Assembly (NCBI GenBank): GCA_026315105.1
Contig: CM048750.1
Coordinates: 72,347,797-72,411,796 of the forward strand
Origin: Locusta migratoria
Lineage: Eukaryota > Arthropoda > Insecta > Orthoptera > Acrididae
Direction of reading: 5' to 3'
DNA: 64,000 nucleotides
The position numbers were made by a program, and so were the translations under genes. Of the stretch, positions 33,743 through 45,219 are shown one piece after another; positions within the stretch are counted from its first letter, which is position 1, and each line of letters begins with the position of its first letter. The notes beneath the pieces are model-generated. The model saw nothing but the letters and a program-made list of their open reading frames with translations. It did not search any database and was not told the origin of the DNA.

Positions 33743-34991
33743 TCAAGGACAGTGTGCAACCAATGCCGAAAGATTATGGGGGAGACTGAAGCTTTTGGGG
33801 CATGGTAGAGATCCAGTCGGATTTGCGGCCGAGGCACCAACAAGAAGGGGTTCACGGTATAGCACGAGGCATACAGTCAAGGGAAGTGAGGTTGAAGTCT
33901 CTACAAAGGGAAGTGAGTCGCAATCCAACACGTAAACCCACCCCAGAGCGAGTATCAGGAGTTCTAAGACCGTCGCCCTCAAAGACAACGTGGTATGTGG
34001 GATGACCAGGGAATTTATTAATGGCAATGGCGTATGACACAAAAGCTGATGGCACCTAGTCTGAAGAGGGGGTATTCCCGCTTCAGCAAGGAGTCTGTCT
34101 ACAGGCCTGGTCTGGAAGGCACCTGAAGCTAAGCGGATGCCACAATGGTGAATGGGATCCAACAGTTTCAGGGCAGAAGGAGCTGCCGAGCCATAAACCT
34201 GGCACCCATAATCTAATCGGGACTGAATCAGAGCCTGGTAGATATGAATTAATGTTGTTCGATATGCACCCCAGGAGGAGTGAGCTAGGAAACGGAGGGC
34301 ATTAACTTTCCGCATGCAGCTTATCTTCAGCTGCCGAATATGTGCTAGCCAAGTCAGTTTTTTATCTAAAAGGAGGCCCAAGAAATGGTGCTGTGCCACA
34401 ACTTCTATGTGTTGAGTACCCAAGAAGAGATCTGGGTTAGGGTGGACAGTAGTATGACGGCAGAAATGCAGTAGTTGCGTTTTAGAAGGGGAAAACTGAA
34501 CTACATGTGAGAGAGACGATGTGGAAGCCCACCGAATGGCACCTAGAGCTGGCATTCTACCGAGGCTACTGAGTGGGAGCTGTACCATATGCAAAAATCA
34601 TCTACATACAAAGCAGGGGTATAAGGTTCCTCTCGGTGAGTGGTGAAACATAAATTTGAGGCTTCACCCTGTTTCTTGAGATGAAAAACCACCGGGTAGG
34701 AAGCCGTCGCCGATGCCTTCGCAAAGTGAGCTACAAGGTGCTCTGTGATAACCAATGGATCAGTAGAGACCCCATCTGGTAAGGCAAGGCCAGGGATTGA
34801 AGACAGCCGCTGGCAACCTTGGAGTGGAGCATAGCCCACACCTGTGGCGAGGCTACAGAAGATCCTGAGGAGGAGAGAAAATGCTCCCAGCACACTCGCT
34901 TGCTCTGTTTGATTATATAATGAGCCTTGGCACAAAGGCGTTTAAAGTTGACAAGGACAGTAAGGGATGGGTGGTGCTCAAGTTGTTGCAA
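33743..34991 (-). pseudogene. LINE reverse transcriptase remnant
   Basis: The 34,991 and 34,935 frames carry the region before the fingers and a fragment ALYVDDFCIWYSS, the catalytic YxDD box. The 34,594 frame (about 283 codons) carries QFSPSKTQLLHF, HFLGLLLDKKLTWLAHI and SRLDYGCQVYGSA, the thumb and downstream segments. The part between fingers and the YVDD box appears deleted, because expected motifs such as the GxPQGSxLSP box are missing. Confidence 0.82.
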
Positions 34992-35419
34992 GGCTCGATG
35001 ACACTCACGAATTGCCGAAGCAATGGTTGCGTTCCATCACGGAACTGGGCGGCGAGGAGGACCAGTTGACTGGGTGACAGCAATGCTAGCAGCTTGAGTA
35101 ATCACATTAGACACATCACTGATGACCTCATCTATAGAGTCAGATGGGGATGGTGTGAAAACCACCTGTGATGTATACCAAGGTCAATCAACATGACAGA
35201 AAACTCAACGTGGTTTCCTGTCCCTCGTGAGGGAAGTGAAAGAATCAATGGAAAGTGGTCACTGTCACAAAGGTCATCATGTGGTGACCAGCGAAAGAAA
35301 GGGAAAAGGGGGGAGACACAAGTGAAAGGTCTATGGAGGAAAAGGTGCCATGAGTGGCACTAAAATGGGTTGGGGAGCCATCATTTAGGTGGTACAGGTT
35401 GTGATCGGCAATGAATTGG

Positions 35420-35951
35420 TCAAGGAGGCGGACCCGACCAGTTGTATAAGCACTGCCCCATGGAAGATGATGGGCATTGAAGTCCCCAAGAATGAGGAAG
35501 GAAAGAGGGAGCTGCTGTGAGGGCAGCAGACGTAGGTGGTTCGTCAGGAGGGAGATACAGATTACACATTGTTAATCGAGTGTGTAAGCGGACCCTAACA
35601 GCAATCACTTCCAGTGTGGTATGGTGAGGGATCCATGAACTAACAACATCCATATGAACTAGGGTGCAGACTCCACCAGGTTCTTGTAGGGGGCGAACAC
35701 AGTTCCGACAAATCACAGAACCCACGGAGTGTTGGTGAATGGCCATCAGTGAAATGTGATTCCTGCAAAACAACACAAGCTGCTGAGTAAGAAGCAATAT
35801 GATGTTTCAACTCCAGGAGGTGACAGTTCCATTGAATAAGAACAGATCTAGGATCCATATGGAAGGTGAACGGGCTGATACACGTCAAAGCTGGGTCAAC
35901 ATCAGTCACAGACGAGGGAGGAACGACATCCATAAACAGTGAATCAGACAC
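35420..35951 (-). pseudogene. LINE endonuclease remnant (start of ORF2)
   Basis: The frame from 35,951 has VLIQWNCHLLELKHHI and VVLQESHF, the first endonuclease boxes (QWN and Q/E). The overlapping frame from 35,797 has LTMCNLYLPPDEPPT. Later endonuclease boxes with SDH are absent or beyond recognition between 34,991 and 35,420. Confidence 0.75.
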
Positions 35952-36385
35952 ATGTTCAGTGGGTTATTTGGCTGTGAGGACAAATGTGGTGCCTCCAGGA
36001 CTACCGAAGATGCCGTGTCCTGCAACTTTTGCTTCTTTTTCCTCTTCTCCTTCCCATCCTGCAAGAGAGGAGGAGGACAGGTTCCAGAGAGAACTAGAGT
36101 CAGTAAGGTCTGGCACCGATGAGGACCGGGCGACTTTGGTCTTATCTGCCTGGATGTCCAGCTGCCGGCTTGAGGCAGAGGACCTCCTATCAGGTGGACA
36201 CCAGGAAGAAGAACCCTGGGAGGGGGCACCTCACCGGCAAGTGCCACAGAAGGGGAGCTCTTCTCCGGCTGGGAGGACGAAGGGGTACGCCGAGAGGGCG
36301 GCAAGGGTGGTCCAGGAGGGGGAGGAAAAAGAATAGGGTGGAAATGGGATGAGGAAGGGGGAGGTGTAAAGGATGTAACCAAGGC

Positions 36386-37592
36386 TTAACTAGTAGATAG
36401 ATGCACAGGGTGCAGACGCTCAAATTTTTGGCGGAGCTCCTGGTCTGTAAGGTGGTCAAGGGACTTGTACTCTCGAATCTTCTTCCATTTTTTATATACA
36501 GGGCAATCTGGAGAGCCAGAAGAGTGGTGCTTGTGACAATTAACGCATACAGGAGGTGGAACATGGGTTCCCCTCATGGAGTGGACGTCCACATTAATTG
36601 CATACTGGGTCTGCTGTGCAATGAGAGGACATATGCCCGAACTGCATACATCAGAAACATCACATGGGAGGTGGAATGTACGGCTTCACGTCACAATGAT
36701 AGATAATTACCTTGACCTTCTTTGGGAGAGTATCCCCCTCGAAGGCCAAGATAAATGCGCCGGTATCCATGTGATGATCCTTAGGGCCTTGCTGCACAAG
36801 GCGAACAAAATAAATACCTCACCGTTCAAGGTTGGCCCGGAGTTCCCCATCAGTTTGGAGGAGGAGGCCGCGGTGGTAAATTACTCCTTGGACCATGTTC
36901 AGTGACTGATGAGGGGTTATCGACACTGGAACGTCAACAAGATGGTTGCAGGCACACAAAGCTGCAGATTGGGCAGCAGAAACTGTTTTAATTAGCAGTG
37001 ATCCTCAATATGTTCAATGAAGAACAATGGTTTGGTGGCAATGAACGTCCCTCCATCTGTCCTGGTGCAGACTAGGCAACGTGGATAGGATTTCACCCCA
37101 AGCCGACGTGCCTGGCCCTCCTCCCAGAGGGTAGACAAAGAGTGAATGGTCCTCTTATGGTAGTTAATAGCATTATACTTCTTCCTGCCTTCCAAGATGG
37201 CCGTATCATGACCATTATCTAATTTCATATGTTTCATTGTGCGAAACATCTGCCCTGGTACCACCCACTCCGATCCAGGCTCTCTCCATGGGTGCCACTC
37301 AGCCATAGCAAAGCCCACCTGGCAAGATGGCCATTGCTGAGAGCCCTGATACCCCACGAGGATGGGTATCGACTCCTTGGCCTGCATGGGGAGGTTGCTG
37401 CTCTTGTACCAGCTGTCTGATCCCTGCGTTGTCAGGGGGTCTCAGCCATAAGGGTACATAACAGCCCCCCCCCCCTCCCCCCCCCCCCCCCACACACACA
37501 CACGGACTGGCTACACGTGCTGGGGACCTAGCGAGGGAGGGGGCTATGGCAAGGAAGGAAATGGAAAAGGAAAGGATTGGGATCCACGCCAT
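36386..37592 (-). pseudogene. LINE ORF1 (gag-like) remnant
   Basis: The frame from 36,592 has VCVNCHKHHSSGSPDCPVYK, a CCHC-type motif as in ORF1 proteins of I/Jockey LINEs, followed by KIREYKSLDHLTDQELRQKF. Frames further upstream on this strand (37,387-36,992; 37,592-37,299) look like broken N-terminal ORF1 sequence but have no recognised motif. A C-rich/CA-rich run at 37,466-37,503 interrupts it. Confidence 0.7.
37466..37503. repeat. Poly-C and (CA)n run
   Basis: Two C runs separated by one T, then about six CA units, within the LINE ORF1 remnant. Confidence 0.9.
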
Positions 37593-38259
37593 AGGGGCTA
37601 GGTCAGGAGTTCTTTCCCAAATGGCTCACACTAGTAACTGTGAATTTTTGTGAAGATCAAACCCTGAAGGAGGACTGAACTATGCCAAAAACAGAGGAAA
37701 AGGACAAAGATCAAATTTGCTACAATCATCATCGGAACCGTAGGAATAGCCGTGCTGTTTTAAAGGAAACCATCGAGAGAGTGACTGGGAGGAGGAGAGG
37801 AGGAGAGGAACTGTAGGAGGTAATGCAGCCCAGGAAAATAAGAAGAAAGGCTGCCATGGCTCGAGGACCCGTGTGCGCCACACATACCCACAAAAGAGCT
37901 GTGGGCCCCCAGGGAGAGGGGGGGGGGGGCAGGGACTAGGGACAAATCATACTCACCAGACCTTTGTTGGGCTAATACAACATTTTTGAAGGCACACACT
38001 ATTTTAAATAGCATATCAAAGTTCTTAAAAGGAGTACAGTAAATAAGATTTCTTCTCATTGCATGGGAGTGAAATTACAGTTATTTTCTATCTTAAAAAT
38101 TTAAAATCTGAAACTTCTCAATGATTTTTGTAATAGTAAAATTATTTTCACTCGAAAACTGAATCTGACATGTTGTTTATTTTTGTAAGTGAACTTAAGT
38201 TATCGAGGACTTAACCATTTAATTAAATTCACACTAATAAATAATAAATTACAATTATT

Positions 38260-38545
38260 ATTATTATTATTATTATTTTATTCAGTGGCCTGGTGCAAGT
38301 CTCTCAAATGGTCCCCATTTTGGTGACTTACTTATCCCTTATATTACCCCCGTTGTCCAACCAGGAAAAGGAAAACTGCAGTTTAAAGTGAAATTTAAAG
38401 TGCATATCATTTCAGAGGTCTCCTCACATAATTGAGACATGAAGAGTAAAAGAAAAAGTTGTGGTACAACCGGAACCGTCTCAAATGGAAGCTGAGCACT
38501 GAACTGAACTAAGACCATAAGGCACGACAATGTAAACAAGTTTCC
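38260..38545 (-). repeat. SINE family S2, head-truncated copy
   Basis: Plus-strand ggcctggtgcaagtctctcaa, gaaaactgcagtttaaagtg and gtctcctcacat match in order the copy at 57,880-58,161. An (ATT)n run lies at the 3' (low-coordinate) end. The tRNA-like head is missing or unrecognisable. It may form part of the 3' UTR of the RING-CH gene, whose stop codon is at 38,658. Confidence 0.7.
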
Positions 38546-38657
38546 ATATTTAAATGATTAGTGCTTAACTTCAAGAGGGCAATGATTGAAACATCTCACA
38601 CAGCCTACATGACATTTTGTCTTGGCAGGCGTTAGTCTACTTACATGTGTTTGTCTC

Positions 38658-38805
38658 TCATATGCTGGCTTGCTGTCCCGCTGCCTCACGATTGGGGATG
38701 TCGACAGCTACAGTTTCACTGATTGTAGAGACGTGTCCACCCATGATGTTTAGTGCCGATACCTTCGCACGTTGATACGCCACTACTGTATTCAACCCAA
38801 GGAAT
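38658..38805 (-). CDS. RING-CH gene, last coding exon (F)
   Basis: The acceptor tattatatag ends at 38,806, preceded on the minus strand by a T-rich tract. The first base completes an Arg codon with AG from exon E, which is the only phase that keeps the frame. The exon encodes residues 308-356 of the visible protein: the end of the last hydrophobic segment (FLGLNTVVAYQ), a short polar tail with SALNIMGGHVSTISE and a terminal QQASI, then TGA at 38,660-38,658. Before the acceptor lie (AG)n and (CA)n microsatellites. A possible polyadenylation signal (AATAAA on the minus strand) is near 38,276-38,281. Confidence 0.85.
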
Positions 38806-38850
38806 CTATATAATACAAAAGAAAACAGACAAATTAAAATCCAAAGTATA

Positions 38851-38854
<4 letters not shown>

Positions 38855-38917
<63 letters not shown>

Positions 38918-38970
38918 ATAATGAGGTACCACTTAGCTTTTTATTGTTATTGGGACTATGATGTGTGTGC

Positions 38971-39022
<52 letters not shown>
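38855..39022. repeat. Microsatellites (CT)n(CA)n and (GT)n
   Basis: (CT)n at about 38,855-38,900, (CA)n at 38,901-38,917 and (GT)n at about 38,973-39,022, in the intron just upstream of exon F. Confidence 0.95.
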
Positions 39023-39026
<4 letters not shown>

Positions 39027-39935
39027 CATGCGTGCGCGCGCGCAGTTAGTAGTATGACTTGATGAATGGGATGAGCAGACAACTGTGGATGATGGAGGGA
39101 GAGGCAGTCAAACTTCTGATGGTGCTCAGCACAGGTAGCAAAAGCAGAACTGCAAACATGACAGTGCAGGGAGGAAGTACAAGATTAGGACAGTGGAGGA
39201 ATTATCTGGAAAAGTACAGGCAAGGCAAAGTCAGAGTTAGGAATTGAGGCAAGGATAAGCAACTGTTTACAACACAAGTAGTGAGAGAATTGAGGGTGTG
39301 CTGAAGGGACAGTTTCCACCTAGTAGAGAGAAGCTGGTATGGAGATAGATACTACACTACACACTGCATAGTCAGGTTTCAATTACTCACAATCTGGTGG
39401 CAGTAACTAATGTTGTTAGACAATGCCCAGTTGTCTCCTCAAATAAAATAATGCTTTATGAATAGTATAACAACTTGTTTCATACGTTCCTCACTCTTTG
39501 TCAGATAGAAAATGCATGTGACTGGACCGTAGTGTCCAACTATAAGTCATTTTCAAATTCAAGGGCTTTTCCAGCTTATTCAAGGCACCCTTTTCCCAGG
39601 TTACTTTTTTGTTAAATTTTATCACAGAACAGTACACTTTAATCTGTATATTTTAATAATTATCAATCAGACATACAATGAACCGCTACAGGCACATAGA
39701 AAAGAAACTCATACACACACAACTTAGCATTTGACCATACAGTGAGGATTTGTGGAAAATTTAGATACTATATGGGCTGGAAAAGAAGCAGCTAATTTAT
39801 GCCTGAAGGTGGGGGGCAGCGAGGGCAAAATGCCCCCATGGCATGGGAAATCACATTTCTCATACCCCCTACTCCCCCACACACAGATATTCATAAACAC
39901 CAAATATACAAAAAATTAGTACCAAACTTACTGAG

Positions 39936-40223
39936 TAATTATCTTCAAAAGCAGAAAGCCAAGATCGCAATGTAATTATATATTTTATGATTACCGGTTT
40001 CAATGGGCTATGCCACCATCATCTGGTCAAATAAAATTAAACAATATGGTCATCTTATATTGTATAATAAATTGAGGTTAAATGGTGCATGCAACATAGC
40101 ACTCAGTTGAAATATAAAATACATTACTTAAATCATCAACAGCTTGTTAGAGCCATTGAAACCTGTTGTCATAAAATAAATAATTATATTGTGACCTTGC
40201 CTTTCTACTTTTGAAGGTAATTA
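39936..40223. repeat. Foldback element with hammerhead-like motif
   Basis: The left arm (39,936-40,045) and the right arm (about 40,112-40,223, reversed) align from TAATTA(T/C)CTTCAAAAG through tattttatga to ggtttcaatgg. Each arm carries GAAAC(C) next to a short hairpin (see findings). No coding sequence. Intron of the RING-CH gene. Confidence 0.8.
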
Positions 40224-40344
40224 ATCTATGAGATTGACTCTACAATCTTGGATTAAAAACTGATAAGCTAGAAAGATTCTCCAACCAATGGTGATTTTAC
40301 CTATCACTGTTTTTTCTGTGGTTACTATGACCTACATAATTTAT

Positions 40345-40811
40345 ATACATGTGGCATCTGTTCTGAAAGAACAGACATCACTTATGATCCTGCAGTTGTT
40401 ATTCTTTTTAATATTCACAGAATATATGACATCAACTGCGATTGGGCAAAGCTGAAAATGTGTACCCAGCCAGGATTCGAACCCAGGGCTCCTGCTTTCT
40501 AGGCAGTTGCGCTGACCCCTACACCACTGGGGACACAGTGATCACAGCACCTGCAAGGACTACCTAAGCACGCTTCCCGTCAGATACAAATTCCCAGCTT
40601 CACCCTGCCCGCAGTACTCAAATTGGTAGTTATGAAACTAATTCCCGTAAGAGTAAGGGCTTCAAACTTGCCCACCCCTCCCCACTAATGATAGGATCAT
40701 TGCCCGTCACCGGCATATTATATATATACATGTGGCGTCTGTTCCAAAAGAACAGACGTCACTTATGATCCTGCAGTTGTTATTCTTTTTAATATTCACA
40801 GAATATTGTTC
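40345..40811 (-). repeat. tRNA-derived SINE-like repeat S4 with duplicated tail
   Basis: On the minus strand a tRNA-like head (ccagtggtgtaggggtcagc as A-box region, gggttcgaatcctgg as B box; about 40,545-40,475) is followed by attttcagctttgccc and a tail at 40,432-40,345. A near-identical tail copy (about 85 bp) is at 40,811-40,727, 382 bp away. Each tail contains the palindrome tctgttc-nnnnn-gaacaga. It could be a partial tandem dimer. Confidence 0.7.
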
Positions 40812-40911
40812 TAACAAAAAATTTAAGCTAACACTGACATGTAATGTTTTGGTTTGGAAAATATGAGCACAAAGCAATTTGACTTTCATAATATCTTTCA
40901 ATAATACCAAC

Positions 40912-41156
40912 CTGACACACGCGTACTGTACAAGCAGAGCAGCTCCCGCAGCGAGCATGCGTACGGCAGAGTCTTCAAACAGCTGGATGGTGACCCAGGC
41001 GCCCGCTGCCGACAGGCACATGCAGGTCACTACGGCAGCCGTCTGCAGCCAGTGTTTCGTGGTGAAGCCGTGCTGCCAGTCCAGGCGGCTCCCTCGTTCC
41101 ACTTGGTATGCTGCTCCACACACTTTGCATTTCAAGGAATCTGCGTTCACTGAACT
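40912..41156 (-). CDS. RING-CH gene, exon E: end of finger and two membrane segments
   Basis: The acceptor ttttccag ends at 41,157, and the donor is gttggt at 40,911-40,906. The frame (phase 0 in, 2 out) encodes residues 227-307. SLKCKVCGAAYQV supplies the last two zinc cysteines (236, 239), completing the C4HC3 pattern begun in exon D. Two hydrophobic segments follow, about residues 262-286 (with AAVVTCMCLSAAGAWVTI) and 290-311 (AAGAALLVQYACV). This finger-then-two-membrane-helices arrangement is the usual MARCH design. GC content is higher than in the introns. The open frame continues beyond the donor as intron, without similarity. Confidence 0.92.
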
Positions 41157-41437
41157 CTGGAAAATAAGCAAGATTGTTAACATCAACTGTTTTGTTTAAG
41201 AGTTGCTGAACATCCTACAGAGTGACACTACATTATGTTACCACCAATATACAACTTTTCTGTGAATATTGGTTGTAAAGAATTGCTTGAAACTAAATGA
41301 AACATCTTTGTACATGTCAGGATGCCAAGGTATTCCGTCAGAGATACAGGTGTCCGTTACTTATAGACAAGTCCACTGTTAGTGTAATAATTTATTTTCA
41401 AAACTATTTTGATTCAGTACCATATCAATGAATCCTA

Positions 41438-41458
41438 AAAAAAAAAAAAAAAAAAAAT
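41438..41458. repeat. Poly-A tract
   Basis: A run of about 20 A in the intron between exons D and E. Confidence 0.9.
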
Positions 41459-41882
41459 ATGTTCACATGGGATATCTAACCTAACCATGTAAGTGATTAT
41501 TATATTAAAATTTTTCTAACAGTATGGATTCTGGGTAAAATTTTATCTACAAGCAGTTAGTGATATGTGGAGCACCCCAACGCATATTGTTCATACTGAT
41601 TAATAAATACAACCACAGCTGTAATTCATGTATTTATTGTACCATGACGGTTTCATTATTGATCACAAACGTTATGGTACAGCGTAACACAGTAACCTGA
41701 TGATGTTACAACAACAAAACCAGCCATGGCACAAAATGGGTAAAAATACAGGTACAGTGGTGTTTATTAATTTGATCTGGTGCTCATCACAATGTTCATG
41801 CTGCAAATTAATAACTTCACAGGTAGTGTTAATTACAGTGAATAAAATGATTTCATCTATTAGGAAATCCTATTTTTGTTTT

Positions 41883-42070
41883 TAAATGTTTGTAGATCTA
41901 TGGGACTTAACTACTCTGGTCATCAGTCCTTAGGCTTACAAACTAATTAAACTAACTTATGCTAAGAATAACAAATACACCATGCCCGAGGGAGGACTTT
42001 ATCCTCCGACAGCGAGCAGCGCGCGGTCTGCAGCTAGGCGCCTTGGAATGCTCAGCCACTCCACTGCAGC
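41883..42070 (-). repeat. tRNA-derived SINE, family S1
   Basis: The plus strand shows the tail (gggacttaactactctggtcatcagtcc) and the tRNA-like head reversed (ccatgcccgagggaggactt...). It matches 31,065-31,261 in order. Orientation is minus, as for the host gene. Confidence 0.85.
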
Positions 42071-42589
42071 TAGAAAATTCTACCCAGTGATTGTTGTATT
42101 AATATCCAGCAAGTTGTCAACAAAATTCCAGTTGCCAACTAAGTCTGCATGAAGAAAAAGCTGTTATTGTGAGGTTTCACAATCATCTGCTAAATATTTC
42201 ATGTGTGCAGTGTAAACTCCTTATGCTACCACTCTGCCAATACTGAAGTACATATACACACAGTCTTGGTAGTCTTATTCAATGAAACTAATTGTTGTGT
42301 TATGTTGTATTATACTTTGTAAATCTTTGCTAACTATGTGGTTCTATTAACAATATGATGCCAACTTTCCAGAGATGTTTATATTTTCCTTACAAACATA
42401 TCTGACAACATGAAAAAGTAGTTAAGCATGGAATTCAATGCTATATCAGCTGCCAATGTTACTAGATAGTGCAATTTAAGAACTCATTCCATACAAGAAC
42501 CTGTTTAAATTGAATTATCAGATGATGCAAAAATGCTACATGTGTAAGATTAGTGAATGAAGTAGATCATTCGAAGCACAGCTATTTAC

Positions 42590-42729
42590 CTCAACCAACC
42601 AGCGTCTTAGGCAGTCATGATGCACAGTGCTAACATCTCCACGACAGTCGCAGGGCTGTATGAGGGGGCCAGCATCTCGGCGATCAGTATCATAACAAAT
42701 CCAGCAATCCTGCCCTGATACACTCTCAC
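42590..42729 (-). CDS. RING-CH gene, exon D: core of zinc finger
   Basis: The acceptor cattttcag ends at 42,730, and the donor is gtaaat at 42,589. Phase 1 in, 0 out. The exon encodes residues 181-226 with CWIC (188, 191), PLIQPCDC (206, 208) and VHHDCLRRWLVE (His216, Cys219). Spacing C-x2-C-x14-C-x-C-x7-H-x2-C, continued in exon E by x16-C-x2-C, fits the RING-CH consensus exactly. The Trp after the first Cys and the Trp in RRWL are also typical of RING-CH fingers, which recruit E2 enzymes. This exon is the strongest evidence for the gene. Confidence 0.95.
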
Positions 42730-42869
42730 CTGAAAATGCAAATTAGTTTTGGAAATTATTTATTTTTTCTGCCCACAATTCATTAAGTAAAGGTATCCAC
42801 TCACTGTATAATGGACTTCTAGAGTAATTAAAACACACAAAAGTACGGCTTGAACTTCGAGCGTGCTTC

Positions 42870-42871
<2 letters not shown>

Positions 42872-42917
<46 letters not shown>

Positions 42918-42932
42918 CGCACACACACACAC
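42872..42932. repeat. Microsatellite (GT)n(GC)n(AC)n
   Basis: Alternating purine-pyrimidine run of about 60 bp. The alternating GC centre and symmetric flanks could form Z-DNA or a hairpin. Confidence 0.93.
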
Positions 42933-42934
42933 TT

Positions 42935-44350
42935 TTACAGGTGCTCCTGCCTTTGATGAGGAGGGTGAAAGGTGAGATGCCTGTGACAGGACTTAAATAG
43001 GTGGTGACAGGGGGTTGTAGAGGATCTAGGTCAATTGCAAGAATACGAGCCCTCAGGCAATGGATTGGAAGTGAAGGTGGACTAAGGTCAGACTAGGATA
43101 TTTTACAATTCGGTGAGCAGCTTAATAACATTACAGGAGGAACAGGGATAATTTCCCTCATTTTGGGGCCTGGTGGAGAATGTGACTGCCAATGCCAGAA
43201 AGACTGTAAATCCACTAATTTCTCCCTGGTCACCATGATCAACTCTTTCCTCACCCACTAATACTATTATTATCAAAGGCATCACCCAGAAACAAATCCA
43301 TTATGTGGCAAAGGGCTAATGGACTCCCACATAGCACCATGCCACACTCAATCTATGCACTGTTAATCTACAGGAAGCATTCCTAACCACCCATGATCCC
43401 AAACTCCCTCCTGGTTCATATTCACTTATGATCTGGACGAGGGGAAAAGACACCATATCCACAATCCTTCAGAACATCAACACCTTTTCCACCCTATTCC
43501 CTTCACAAGGTCTACCTCAACCCAACAAGCTACCTTCACAAACGTTTACCACCTTAAGGATGGGTACATCAGTATCTCCATATAAATCAAAGTTTCCAGC
43601 CAGCAACAATACCCTGACTTTGACAGTTGTCAGCAAGTCCATACCAAGAAGTCCCTTTCGTACCACTTACACAACAGTCATCATTCTGTAGAGATGAGTG
43701 GTCTCCCTTCATATATAAGAAAGCTCTCATGAGGCCTCCCATCGACTATTTATAGTCTCCATGCAGAAACAGATCACTTGTGTCTTGTCTCACCGTTCAT
43801 CTATCATCTTCCACTTTCCCATTGTTTGACTACAACAGATCACCCCTATTGTAAGACAGTACTGCAGCAAATAGATCGCATTCTCTGCCAGGATTTCAAC
43901 TACACCTAGCTGTGCCTTAAATCCTTCCTGCTGCTCTCACAGTGGTATTCTACCACCAATCGAATCTACACAAACTTGTTATCAGTTCCTATTCAACTCC
44001 TGCTCTCAACTCATTGCCTTAGGGCTTGCATCCCTATAAGAGACCTAGATGCAAGACATTCAGTCACAGGCATTTCTTATTCCATCAAAGGCAGGATGAG
44101 TTATGGTAGCAGAAATGGTCTTTTTACATTGATGTGACAAATAACAAGCCGTATGTTCATACAAACATCCACAGCCAAACAGTTACCAAGAGACACTGCT
44201 GGAGCACCCATTGCTGAACATGCCAGTCAGTATGATGTGCTTCACTTCAAGGGCTGCTTAACAGCCTGGACCGACTGGATTCTTCCTATGAATTTCACAG
44301 GCTCCTTACAACACATCCTTCATTCTAATCCCCCTGGCCTTAACCTTTGC
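42935..44350 (+). repeat. Decayed dispersed repeat, same family as 720-1340
   Basis: 42,940-43,100 resembles 1,240-1,345. The plus strand at about 44,050-44,310 resembles the reversed 1,020-1,290 stretch, including a peptide ending WILPMN against WILPTN. Intermediate frames (43,428-43,691; 44,153-44,353) are broken. The opposite orientations suggest two copies meeting head-on or one rearranged copy. Class unknown. Confidence 0.45.
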
Positions 44351-44879
44351 TGACCCCTGTCCTCCGCTCTCAAAACAGCAATATACATGCAGTCCATTCC
44401 ACCGAAGCACCTACAGTCTTACCATTCTCTACTTCTCTTTTCACCCCCATTACAACCTTACAATCTTCTGCTATCCTACTACCATTGTTGTTGTCGGTTT
44501 TTAGAGGACTAAACAGCTAGGTCATCAGTCCCTCCTACTAGTGTCTCCAACTGCTCAGACAGGAATGTGGACAATACAGGGTTTGTGGTGTTAGTAAGGA
44601 GGTGATGAGGGGCGAGGAGGAGGAGGAGGAGGAGGAGGAAAGATAGCAGGGTATTGGAGGAGGGATGTGGATAAGTTTTTCTGGGAAACCGGAGAGAGGT
44701 AGAAGTTAGGATCATAAAAAACTGCTGTGAAATGCATGGTTCAACTCCATATACACACAAACAAAGACTCAAGTTTCATAATAGTTCACTAAAAATTTAG
44801 AGCCAATGTATAGTCTGGATTTTATTAACAATAATCTTACAAATTTCAGTTACTCATTTTGAATTTGCATGACTACAAG

Positions 44880-45010
44880 GTGGAAAGTCAAGGATTGAAT
44901 AACAATTATGAAAAAAATAGATTGCTACGAACCACCTGAAAGAGACATTGATTTCCAGGCAGGCACAATGAAAAGAATGCTTATCTTTTGTTTTCGAACA
45001 AAATGCTTTC
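44880..45010. repeat. F1 foldback-family relic
   Basis: Begins ggtggaaagtcaaggattga and keeps the acgaaccacctgaaagag order of family F1, strongly diverged. Confidence 0.4.
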
Positions 45011-45219
45011 CTGTAGAATTTGAAAATATGAACACCCTACAGTAAAAACACCACCCAACACATGCATACCACATTAAATTCTTGGACGAGATGGCTACAG
45101 CACAGTAGATGAAATTTATCTGCTATTAGTGGCAGTTACTTGCCAGTCATATGACAAATTACACTACTAGTCATCCAAAAATGCAAGAACAAGCCACACT
45201 GCAGATATCAGAGCCAAAT

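Larger units (their letters stand above)
33060..37970 (-). mobile_element. LINE with RNase H (I/Jockey-type), minus strand
   Basis: In order from 5' (high coordinate) come a 5' region, ORF1 with a CCHC-like motif, ORF2 with endonuclease, reverse transcriptase carrying a YVDD box, and RNase H. ORF2 and ORF1 are both broken. LINEs with RNase H belong to the I, R1, LOA and related groups, and I cannot choose among them by eye. Neither end is marked by a clear target duplication. Confidence 0.8.

Noticed and set aside
37299..37592. Gly-rich 97-codon minus-strand frame as a gene
   Set aside because: The Gly run is the poly-C tract. The region belongs to the LINE ORF1 remnant.
40440..40560. Possible tRNA gene (B box gggttcgaatcc)
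   Set aside because: It continues into a repeated SINE-type body, and no full cloverleaf could be drawn.
40707..40911. Extension of the RING-CH frame beyond exon E to the open-frame stop at 40,707
   Set aside because: Splicing at the gttggt donor joins exon F in phase and continues the hydrophobic segment naturally. The unspliced extension is low-complexity, includes repeat sequence and has no homology I recognise.
42872..42932. CRISPR-like or regulatory repeat
   Set aside because: Simple GT/GC/AC alternation without spacers.
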